Assembly: GCF_963576615.1 (NCBI RefSeq)
Contig: NC_088708.1
Location: 3,596,001-3,660,000 of the forward strand
Length of the DNA stretch: 64,000 nucleotides
DNA from: Watersipora subatra
Lineage: Eukaryota; Bryozoa; Gymnolaemata; Cheilostomatida; Watersiporidae
Reading direction: 5' to 3'
The first letter of the stretch is position 1. Each line of letters opens with the position of its first letter. The notes below the pieces were generated by a model. That model was given only the letters and a program-made list of their open reading frames with translations. It made no database searches and was not told the DNA's origin. A program made the translations under genes and the position numbers. This document shows, in pieces, positions 14,501 through 24,693 of this stretch.

Positions 14501-17500
14501 TACATATAATATATACCATGAAACTAATATATATACATATAATACATACCATGAAACTAATATATATACATATACATGTATACATGTATATATATAAACT
14601 AAAGGCAAAATAAAAATTTACGTTTTCTGAATAACCTTGCTTGTGGTGAGAAAAACAATGAATACAGCGAAAGAAGCAGATTTTTTTATAAATTATCAAA
14701 CTCAATAAACCTTTAATATTCTTTTTAAATTTGAATCCGCAAGCAAATCGCGCCATGATAATTGGTTCAATAAATATCAAAACGCTGATGAAAGTTACTG
14801 TTTGTTTACCTCATAAACAACTGAACACAATCCACTTGGAAATCTGATGAACAATTTTAGAACGTGTTGAAGAGTCAATAGTACTGACAGTCTGACTACA
14901 CAAACAAATGAACATGTACTTTCTAGCCAATAATTTCGGTTTTCAAACCACACAGTTTAAAAAACAATATCTCCAGATATACTAAGATATGAAGAAGCAT
15001 AACAAGAGTATGAGGGGTTATCTCAGTGTAATGTATTATTAATTAAACAGACAATAAGGTAACCTTGTAACCCGGTGTAATGTCCTATTAAACAGACAAT
15101 AAGGTAACTTTGTAACCCGGTGTAATGTCCTAGTAAACAGACAATAAGATAACCTTGTGACCCAGTGTAATGTACTATTAAACAGACAATAAGATAACCT
15201 TGTAACCCCATGTAATATACTATTAAACAGACAATAAGATATCCTTGTGACCCTGTGTAATGTACTATTAAACAGACAATAAGATAACCTTGTAACCCGC
15301 TGTAATGTACTATTAAACAGACAATAAGATAACCTTGTAACCCTGTGTAATGTACTATTTAACAGACAATAAGATATCCTTGTAACCCTGTGTAATGTAC
15401 TATTAAACAGACAATAAGATAACCTTGTGACCCCATGTAATGTACTATTAAACAGACAATAAGATAACCTTGTAACCCGCTGTAATGTCCCATTAAGCAG
15501 ACAATAAGATAACCTTGTAACCCTGTGTAATGTACTATTAAACAGACAATAAGATATCCTTGTAACCCTGTGTAATGTACTATTAAACAGACAATAAGAT
15601 AACCTTGTGACCCCATGTAATGTACTATTAAACAGACAATAAGATAACCTTGTAACCCGCTGTAATGTCCCATTAAGCAGACAATAAGATAACCTTGTAA
15701 CCCAGTGTAATGTTCTATTAAACAGACAATAAGATAACCTTGTGACCCTGTGTAATGTACTATTAAACATACAATAAGATGACCTTGTAACCCCGTGTAA
15801 TGTAATATTTTGGTAAACGTATAATAAAAGTAATAAGTCATAAAATCATTTTGAGATATTTTGTTGTTTTTGGGCAACTCAACAATGAATAGTTTTGAAT
15901 GTTTTGCCTCAACTGTTCCTAAACCCGTCATAAACTACTCGCAAAATAGCTGACTCGTCAGAGTTGAATTTCAACTAGAATCTCTGATGAAAAGGTAACA
16001 TATAGAATAAGATATACCATTCTGGAAGGTCTGTAAGATTGCAGGCATCGAGCAAGAGATGTTCTAATGTCCTCAGATGACCAATGGAAATAGGGAGTCC
16101 TTCACTAAACATATTATCAGTAAGGTCAAGCTCCCTGAGTTTGCAGAGGCAGCTGAAACTAAAAAAGAATTCAGCAATTTATATGTATAATGTTCTCACT
16201 CTGAACTGCCTCGTTTGTTAATAGAATAGCTGACAACTCTCTATGATAACAACAAAAAAGACTACTATTTGGACTAGGTAATAAAGGTCGATCTAGGGCT
16301 TTTGAACAACTAGTGCAAAAAATAGGTACAGATAACTCCAACAACTAAATAAACACATCGATGAGAGCTCTGAGAGTTTAAGCGATTCTCTTCTGTTTCG
16401 TACTGACCTTAGCAACATGTAAACAGGTCTCACCGCCATATTCCTTAGCCACAGAGTCGTTGGAAGGTAAGCAAAATTCACTAATATATGACATCTAGAT
16501 GAATGCCCGGCATTGCACGGGTAATAAACAAGTTTTTGCATTGAAAATTTATTTTTAATCAACATATAAAACGTTTATCATTCTGACTTTTAAATGAATG
16601 TGTTTGTTTATTTCTGTGAGTGTCCAAAGTGTAATTTAAATTTTTGAAAGCTTGAAGCAGAGCTAAAACAGATTGTTAAAAATATTTTCTGCTTTTTATG
16701 CTACACATTCAATCAGGATTTAAAACAGCTGATAAACAGTGGGGGTTGTTGTTGCCATTGGCTAAGTTTCTTTACCCAATCAATTTAGGTAACTTAAGCT
16801 AGTAGCTTAGAATAATATTTTCATCTTCACTATAATAAAAGCCGTGTCTGTTTGAAACACGCTAAAAGTATTAGGCAAAAAGATTGTCTCTCACAAGAAT
16901 CAAACAAAAGCACTAAACCATGCAGCCACATTACCATGCTTCCAAATAATTGTGTGTATAATCATTAGATATTATGATTTCTCACGGCGCACTTGACTGT
17001 AAGCCTGCGTATATTAATCGGCTGCTATCAACTGGACATACGCCAAACACCGAGATTTATATATATAAAAGTACTATAATTCATATTAATCAAAGGATTA
17101 TTTTGTGTGTACAGCTTGTGCAATGCAGGTGACTAAACTGTATAAACATAAGCAGTGACGCACTTCAGAGTAATCAATGAAAATGACAAAAAGTGAAATG
17201 TGACCAAAAACAAATTGATTTTAACTCGAGTAAAAGGATAGAGTGTTGATGAATCTGATGCAACTGCTTACTTGCAATTCGAAATCTATTTTTAGAAACA
17301 CCCTGTATGAACCAGTTTTAACATAGAAACAGTGTAACCATTTGCACCAACATTTTTTTTATCTTATTTCCATGCTAATCAATAATGAAACGGGGATGCC
17401 ATGAACTCCATTAGAGTTACCTTCTCTCACACCCTGTCCACAAATTAGCTATTTTACAAACATTTATGAATGCTCCATCATTAAAGTAAAGTTAAATAAA

Positions 17501-20500
17501 CCTTTGATGCTTCAAATAATCTAAATGAGTGACTAGAGTACCTCTGTGGGAGGTCAGTTAGACGACAGTGCTGTAAAGAGAGTCGCTCCAGAGAACTCAA
17601 CTGCCCGATCTCATGAGGGAGTCCATCTGGCATGTTCATATAACTCAAGTCTAGTATTTCCAGACCGGTGAGGGAGCTGAAGCTATAGATCGCAACAATT
17701 AGAAGATCTGATTTTGCGGACATAACGACACTGGATATGATACAAATGTTCAGTTGAATTTGTTAGCTATTTAGATTAGTGCTCCAATTCATATGTGTGA
17801 GAGTATAAACGACCTATCATATATAATATATGGTTAGAGCAAAAAGCATATTAACACTTAAAAGAAAATATTAAAAACACAAAACAAATGATACAAAAGC
17901 ATTCTCGCTGCTCAATAATGTAAAATATAGAAATTGAATTACCGCTTAGCCATCTTAGACGGTGTTTCAATGGAACGTCTGCTTTTCTATTTTTATTGAT
18001 GAAAAAAATACAACAATTTTTTTTATTTTGCTTTCTCCTGCCATATACTAAGCATGTTTGCGTATCTCAAAGTTGGTTTAATAAAGATAAAACTCACTAT
18101 CATTTAGTGAAAACTTCAAAGAGTGATATTAGCAGTATTTGAGAAGAGCAGGATTTCTTCTATTCAAATATCGAATCCTTGACTTACGATCATGTCTGCA
18201 GACAACTTTTTTAACGTGTGATATAAAAATCTAGTAATTATCTGTCTCAACATATGCAGTAATTGCTAACACATGACCTCTGACCATAATTCTAATACAT
18301 GACCTCTGACCATAATTCTAACACATGACCTCTGACCATAATTGCTAGCACATGACCTCTGACCATAATTCTAATACATGACCTCTGACCATAATTCTAA
18401 CACATGACCTCTGACCATAATTGCTAACACATGACCTCTGACCATAAATCTAACACATGACCTCTGACCATAATTCTAACACATGACCTCTGACCATAAT
18501 TCTAACAGATGACCTCTGACCATAATTCTAACACATGACCTCTGACCATAATTCTAACAGATGACCTCTGACCATAATTCTAACACATGACCTCTGACCA
18601 TAATTCTAACACATGACCTCTGACCATAATTGCTAACACATGACCTCTGACCATAATTCTAACACATGACCTCTGACCATAATTGCTAACACATGACCTC
18701 TGACCATAATTCTAACACATGACCTCTGACCATAATTCTAACACATGACCTCTGACCATAATTCTAACAGATGACCTCTGACCATAATTCTAACACATGA
18801 CCTCTGACCATAATTCTAACAGATACCTCTGACCATAATTCTAACAGATGACCTCTGACCATAATTCTAACACATGACCTCTGACCATAATTCTAACACA
18901 TGACCTCTGACCATAATTCTAACACATGACCTCTGACCATAATTCTAACACATGACCTCTGACCATAATTCTAACACATGACCTCTGACCATAATTGCTA
19001 ACACATGACCTCTGAATCATTACAAATTTGTAACGGAATGTAAAAAAGTTAGTAAAAATTAAAATTCTTCTTTAATAAAAAAATGATAAATTATGTAAAA
19101 CTATATTTAGTGTGAGTTAAAGTAAGTTATGCTCACTTTATCACTGAACGTGAGCATCGATGAACCTACACTTTCGTTTAAATTAGTTTTACATATAAAT
19201 TGTTTTTTTAAATTTACTTTTTATACGGTCTTATATGACGCACTAGTTTGAATGCTATACGTTATCACTTGGAGTGTTTATTGTTGATTTTAATCAGCAA
19301 TACGAACTAAACACCACAGAGTGTATTCTTATAAGAATACTTGCTTCAACATACAATGAGCTTAACATATGAAGAAAATATTGGATCAGACTAACTTAAC
19401 ATGTTGACGTTTGAGTGTATAGTAGCCTGATATAGTTATGCTAATGGTGCCAGTCAGAAACATACCAAACTAGGTCTGCGGGAGGTATGGCATTTAGCCT
19501 TAGCTCCTTCAAATGCGGGGTCATTGCTAACTCAACAATTCCACCCTCCAAATACATGTGGGTTATGTGGTGCACACCAATCTCTGTCACTATCCTCTCC
19601 TTGTCTACATCATAACAGGGTGGAAATAAAGGAATGGTTTCTACCTCTGGTTGCCCTGAATGTCGATACCAGATGATGGGCGGCATCACTACAAAACATG
19701 AATTGCATATTTAGATATTCCATCCGCAGTATGAAACTAGAGTGCTGGAAAGTTATTACAGTTACCTTGCATGAGAAGCAAGGTAACTGCAACAGTTACC
19801 TTGCATGAAAAGCAAGGTAACTGTAACAGTTACCTTGCATGAGAAGCAAGGTAACTGCAACAGTTACCTTGCATGAGAAGCAAGGTAACTGCAACAGTTA
19901 CCTTGCATGAGAAGCAAGGTAGCTGCAACAGTTACCTTGCATGAGGAGCAAGGTAACTGTAACAGTTACCTTGCATGAGGAGCAAGGTAACTGTAACAGT
20001 TACCTTGCATGAGAAGCAAGGTAACTGCAACAGTTACCTTGCTTCTCATGCAAGGTAACTGTTACAGTTACCTTGCATGAGAAGCAAAGTAACTGTAACA
20101 GTTACCTTGCTTCTCATGCAAGGTAACTGTTACAGTTACCTTGCTTCTTATGCATTTTTCAAAACTGAACTTTCATTCAGAAACTTCAAATCTAATGATA
20201 ATTATTCGAAACTGTTGTACCCAGATTCCTCTGGCAATGACGCTACAAAAAAGTTTTCCACATCAGCCTAGGAGTAAGTTATAAAAGACAAGGGCTTACA
20301 TTAAAAACTTGCTAAGTATTCACTGAAACATGCAACTTAGGTATTTGTTCTAATCTGATGCATCTTCAGTATCAATAGTCGGATACTGAAGCAAAAAAGC
20401 TCGTGAAAATAAAGGGAATATGAAGAGCGTTCCTTCACAATAGTAGATCAAATCTGTTTAAATACTAATCTAACACTGAATAAAGAATCAAATTTAGTAA

Positions 20501-20806
20501 TTATTTTGCTAGAAAAATACGGGCTGATGACATATTAGGAGTAATACGAAGAGGTGATATTGCTTATTAGCCGTGAACCTACTATAAAATAGCCAAACAC
20601 AAGTATCAATACTGGGTAGCAGGGGTCAACACCCATGGATAAATACAACGTATGTAATAATGCTAGTAAACCTGGATTCACATTTGAGAAGGAAACATGG
20701 AGTATAATTCACCTAACTCAGTCTCACTTGGAGCTTGATGCTGATCTCTTTTCTTCTTCTTATTTGAGGCTAATTTAGCTCTTCTTTTACTGTGTTGCGA
20801 GCCCAT
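8560..20806 (-). CDS. LRR protein with N-myristoylation signal, 8 exons, 443 aa
   Basis: Exons on the minus strand, all GT-AG: 20806-20713, 19688-19466, 17682-17542, 16158-16018, 13928-13788, 11476-11336, 9810-9670, 8869-8560. They sum to 1332 nt, giving 443 codons plus a TGA. The start MGSQHSKRR fits the MGxxxS N-myristoylation pattern and is followed by a Lys/Arg-rich stretch (KKKKR), so attachment to the inner face of the plasma membrane is inferred. Residues 32-105 are a capping region ending in a first weak LRR. Exons 3-7 each encode two LRRs of 23-24 residues with the pattern SLxxLxxLELSxN..GLPxxIGQL..LExLxLxxCxLxDLP. The last exon holds further LRRs and ends with a KSPPFAVCKRGIEDI-type tail like that closing LRR blocks in SHOC2/LRRK-type proteins. 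No kinase, GTPase or membrane domain is visible. It is probably a scaffold or protein-interaction protein; the specific partner is unknown. All phases join without a break. Confidence 0.87.
9940..9985 (+). repeat. Fragment of the GTTGCACGGGTAATAA dispersed repeat
   Basis: CAGCGTTGCCCGAGTATTAAAA matches the tail core of a repeat also present near 16500, 42310, 42430, 49100 and 51150. Intronic in the LRR gene. Confidence 0.55.
10135..10300 (+). mobile_element. tRNA-headed short SINE, degraded
   Basis: A tRNA-like head (GGCTGAATCGGTACGGCG, then GGGTCCGAGATCAAATC as a worn B box) is followed by TTTTAATAGCTATGGCTGGA and GGACAGATGGACA. The same head-plus-tail order is found at 35925-36085, 42100-42245 and 49990-50125. 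Confidence 0.6.
11785..12487. repeat. 21-bp minisatellite, about 33 copies
   Basis: The unit reads ACAGATGACAGGCTGTTCCA plus C, very homogeneous, with occasional ACATGATG variants. Being a multiple of three it keeps several frames open on both strands, but these are not genes. It lies in the LRR intron between exons 5 and 6. Confidence 0.97.
12610..13330. repeat. 20-bp minisatellite, about 36 copies
   Basis: The unit is ACAGATATAGTGTTATATAC with C/T and G/T variants. It is in the same LRR intron as the 21-bp array and about 120 bp from it. Confidence 0.97.
13975..14575. repeat. 33-bp minisatellite, about 18 copies
   Basis: The unit is ATACCATGAAACTAATATAT plus ATACATATAATAT. Alternating AATATATACC and AATACATACC variants hint at a two-unit higher order. 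It is in the LRR intron immediately after exon 5. Confidence 0.97.
15035..15805. repeat. 45-bp minisatellite, about 17 copies
   Basis: The unit contains AAGATAACCTTGTAACCC and TGTAATGTACTATTAAACAG. A block of several units is itself duplicated (compare 15355-15500 with 15535-15680). Confidence 0.96.
16490..16970 (-). mobile_element. Long tRNA-headed SINE, copy 1 (with insertions)
   Basis: Read on the minus strand: a tRNA-like head (GGCTGCATGGTTTAGTGC and GTTTGATTCTTG, about 16950-16890); a central block with AGCTTAAGTTACC and TTGGGTAAAGAAACTTAGCC; then a tail TTATTACCCGTGCAATGCCG ending CATTCATCTAGA. The same order is found on the plus strand at 50880-51175, which makes these two copies of one family. 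Confidence 0.65.
18262..19013. repeat. 26-bp satellite of DR1-like motifs, about 28 copies
   Basis: Each unit carries TGACCTCTGACC followed by ATAATTCTAACACA. On the other strand this reads TGGTCAGAGGTCA: two nuclear-receptor half-sites in direct repeat with one spacer base. It lies in LRR intron 2. One unit has lost a G (about 18821). Confidence 0.96.
19761..20150. repeat. 34-bp array in which every unit is a palindrome, 12 copies
   Basis: Each unit has GTTACCTTGC, a 7-nt loop (ATGAGAA), then GCAAGGTAAC: a 10-bp perfect stem. The units at 20033, 20101 and 20135 carry the loop in inverted orientation (TTCTCAT). The array sits in LRR intron 1, starting about 70 bp upstream of the exon 2 acceptor. 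Confidence 0.95.
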
Positions 20807-21889
20807 CACTTCCTCTATCCGTGCACTTGATCAATTCAATATGTACTCTTAGCTAGCTGATCCAGTCGTTATCCATGATTCTGTAAGTAATACTACAAAA
20901 CTACTACAACAATTTGAGGTAAATCTGGTATAATCAACCCTGCTGCAAGCCCTTGCAAACACACACGTGCTCAATAGCTTTGTGGCGTAAACTTGCAAGA
21001 CTTGTCTTCATCTAAACCTAGCAAAAAGTTTCAAAAATAATTGTGAGCAGGTAATTTATCTCTGAAAAATATTATTAGCCTACATTCTATTAAGCATTAT
21101 GTTGTATAAATTGTAAATGATTTCTGTTTTTTCTATGAGTTAAAAATTTATTTTTCTAATTTGTGTAGCTATGGCACTATATGTGTTTTACAAATTAACA
21201 ATTACAACTAAATGATGCACAATTTTATTTTGGCAATCACTGAATAGGTCTGGTCTTTGTTTGAATGACTGGCTGAAGAAGCCAGTTCATAGTCTGTTAA
21301 TCTTGCAACATTTGGTGACTATTTTATGTTTTTACAGCTCAAAAGGGATAGTCGTGGTGATGGTGGTGATCGGTGATGGTTCCATCAAACATTTCAGAGT
21401 TAGCAATTAGTAGTCACAAAAAGTGATGGCGTTAGTAAAGGTTTTAGAGTTTGTACGTAGTAGGCTAATTTCTGAACTTGGGCTTAAACTGTTAGCGAGT
21501 AAAAAAACACATCTGCCGCCACTTTCTGCCACGTTTAATTGTTGAAAGATAGTTTCTCTTACTATGCTGATGTTTAATAATCAAGTCAATTTAATTAACC
21601 GCATTCACCCCCAAATGGTACATTTGAGCGATATCTTTATTTAACACATGAGAAGATTACTCTTAGTTTATATTGTATATTGAGCTTTTGAGGGTTTGGG
21701 GTAGAAAGTGTTGGGAAGGGATTAAATAAGAGAGCAGGGAAAATGTGAGTTAATTGTTATGGGTCCTCACAAAAAAGGAATGTTTTTTTATGTTTGTGTT
21801 AATGGTACCTTTGGTACTTTTGTGGCGTGTATAGTGTAGGTGGACATTAAAGTAAAAATCTAGAGATACTGCAATTTTTTCAGTAATGA
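20807..21889. other. Upstream spacer of the LRR gene
   Basis: No coding sequence is recognised. The LRR promoter and 5' UTR should lie in the left part. I can point to no core promoter with confidence. Confidence 0.4.
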
Positions 21890-22745
21890 TTTTACGTTTT
21901 AGGTTTTGGTCAGAAGTTTTTCGACGCTCTGCAAGAGTGGCCCATGGCTACTCAGACATGAGGTCAGAAATCATGTCGTTTTAGTTAAACGCTCACCTAA
22001 AAGCTTTCCTATTCACTGATTTGAGCGAGTTAATGTGCTTTGATAAAAATGAGGACCAGACAGTTGAGGATACTCAAGAACTGGCGGCAGATGGTTCTAA
22101 AATAAAGCGTTTTTGTTTAAGGTGAGCAACTTCTTAGGGACCTCATCAGCATGTATAGAATAGATAAAGACTTAGTTATGGTCCTTATGTGGAGGTTAAA
22201 GTTGAGTTTGTTGACAATGATAACTCCAAGGTATTTAAAGTAAGTGACAAATGTCAGCTGTTGGCCTTTCATTAAGTACTTGTGAAAAAAGGGGCTTTTC
22301 TGGAACCTTACAAAAGAAGTTGTCTCACATTTAGTGATGTTAAATTCCATTTGCCATTTATCAGCCCAGTCTATCAGAGAATCAAGGTCTGATTGGAGGT
22401 TTGCACAGTCATTAGTTGACTCAATCGGTGAATATAGGAGAGCATCGTCGGCAAAAAGTTTGAGTTTAGAGGTCTTTATTGCTGTTGGCATATCATTTAT
22501 AAAAATCAGGAAGAGGGGCCCAAAAACCGATCCCTGGGGCACACCAGATGAAACCAGACATGGTTTGAAGTATGTTTCATTGATAAGAATAGTCTGTGTA
22601 CAGTCTTTTAACCAGTTCTCGACCGAGGCAATAATTCAGCTATCCAGATTGGTTTGCCTGAGTTTGAGTATAAGTTTGTTATGGGACACTTTGTCAAAGG
22701 CCTTAGAAAAATTGATATGTGCAAAATTAGTATACCTGATTAGCA
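21890..22745 (-). pseudogene. LINE reverse transcriptase fragment
   Basis: Minus strand, right to left: FSKAFDKVSHNKLILKL (about 22710), an in-frame TGA at about 22660, then SSGVPQGSVFGPLFLIFIND and LKLFADDALLYSP (the FADD box of a non-LTR reverse transcriptase, about 22460), the thumb region to a stop at 22117, and a C-terminal remnant reading WATLAERRKTS near 21930 after further stops. It belongs to the Jockey/CR1-like group by motif style. It is 5'-truncated and dead. Confidence 0.82.
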
Positions 22746-24693
22746 TATAGAAACAAAGAACTACAAATTATACATAGTAGGCTATAGCTAACGCAGTTGC
22801 CCTTCCGAAACAAAAGCCACGATTCATGACTGGCATATCCTATGAACTAAGTATTACCATCTAATTATACATATTTCAACGGAACCAATGCTGATGTAAG
22901 AATGAATAATTTAACCTTGAAAGACACACAGCATTGAATCCCTTATGGCTCAAATAAGGGTAAAGACAGCCTACCAGTTTCTAGATACTGCCTCTGAGTA
23001 GTTGATTTTAGAGTAAGAAATCTGCAGCTCCCAATCTCGGTGAGCTCCACAGACTTGAAGTTGGACAACACTCAGAGGTAGACGTACCGACGAGCCCTGC
23101 AACAAGTCGCAAGCCTAGGTACTTTGGTGAGTTAATGTGCTCTCTAGTTGTCTATGATTTATAGCCTGTAAATACTTATCATAACTAATTAACGGGATAA
23201 TTAGATAGAGCAAAATCAAGACACAATAATTAAAATAGTGCTACACAATAAAGTGACAAACAATAACATTATTGATGATCTTTATTCTATATCGGATATG
23301 CAAGAATAAATAAATTTGAATATTCGTACCAGGTCAATTTGAATATTCGTACTCAATCAACTCAGCTTGCATATATATATACATGTATATGTATATACTC
23401 AGCCCAATCAACGACCATATTATCCTCTAATAGAAATCACATTATTGTAGCCATTATCGATTTTATTCTCAATTATCATATTCTACCACATTATATCAGC
23501 TTTAATTTTTAACTATGAGGTCAACAGAACACTATGTTCTCATGAAAACCTCAATAAATAATATTCACAAACAAACAAACATGTCGAAGATAGGATTTCC
23601 TTTTCTTTTCAAAAAGAAAATGATTTTTTAACCCTTGTTCTGCTAAGTCAAATTTGACGCCGTAGGAGGCGTCAATAAACGTCATTGCATCATGTATGCT
23701 ATAAAAACTTTGTCTATTTTGCTAAAGTCCTTAAATTTTCACGAGCCGTAAACTTATATTCGACCAAATTAACTCGAACAGTTATTTCTATGACTTACCA
23801 ACGGTTTTAGGATTTCTGCTAACTTCCAGGTGCGCATGTATTTGGTGCCCCAAATGTTTGATTTCAGTTTTGTAGAAGTTGCGCAGCTCTATAGCACGGT
23901 TATATTACTTTGGTTTGAACAAATTCACTTTAATTTGTTGATACATAAAACATTGTTTTCCATTTAAACTATACGATTAATAAAAATTTACTTGCTACAC
24001 TTTTTATGTTTCATAACCAATTAGTGATTACCCCGTACCGTGTAAGGCTACAAAATCTTGAGATGAGAAATGAGATTCTCGTTTTAGTGGCTTTAACACT
24101 GTAGTGAATTTTTGCGCTTGCCTCTCGCTAATATAGCGACATACGGCACTTGCGATCACTACTAAGTGGGTTCTGGTTACAAGTTGTCTTATACTGCATG
24201 AGTATTAGCTCTCGTGCACAACTATAATTGTTGCAAGCAAAATGACTGGTGAATGAGTATGGCTCTTTATTACGCAAGCTAAAGCTGCACAAAAATGAGT
24301 TGATGTTCAAATAATCTACAAATGTTCATATCGTATATAGTTTCGTCGCTTGTAGACAGTATCTCGTGCTCTTCGTTCTTCTGTCTCACTAGTGTATCTT
24401 CCTTCGTTACTTATTCTTAACCATCATGTTATAAACCGGCTTACATATCCTTATATACAGTGTTATGTAATAGTCCATTAGCTTTTCATGAAAGCTGGCT
24501 TGCATTTTGCTATGCTAATCCCAGGATAGCTTGATGCATATGGCTATTAGAAATAGCTGAGTTTAGCAAATCCATAAGAACACACGCTAAAACATCACTA
24601 TATGCTTTCACAGTGTTAGATGTTGCTTTTTTAGAATTTTGATTTTATTACATATTTTGAAAATTGATAATATTTGTATGTTCATGACTTGAG
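22746..24693. other. Spacer, no gene recognised
   Basis: AT-rich DNA between two retroelement remnants. It contains a small hairpin (TGACGCC/GGCGTCA, about 23656-23675) but no tandem array or coding exon I can support. The 3' LTR of the neighbouring Ty3 element should begin in its right part but is not recognisable. Confidence 0.4.

Noticed and set aside
12692..15931. Repetitive tyrosine/isoleucine-rich and VTRLSYCLFN-type open frames
   Set aside because: They come from the 20-, 33- and 45-bp satellites inside LRR introns. Such arrays stay open by chance.
19761..20150. CRISPR-like look of the palindromic array
   Set aside because: There are no unique spacers between repeats, no cas genes, and the context is an animal intron.
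22334..22750. Plus-strand 138-aa frame
   Set aside because: Antisense of the LINE reverse transcriptase, which carries the recognisable motifs.
23656..23675. TGACGCC/GGCGTCA hairpin
   Set aside because: Only 7 bp of stem; expected by chance at this scale and without other copies noticed.
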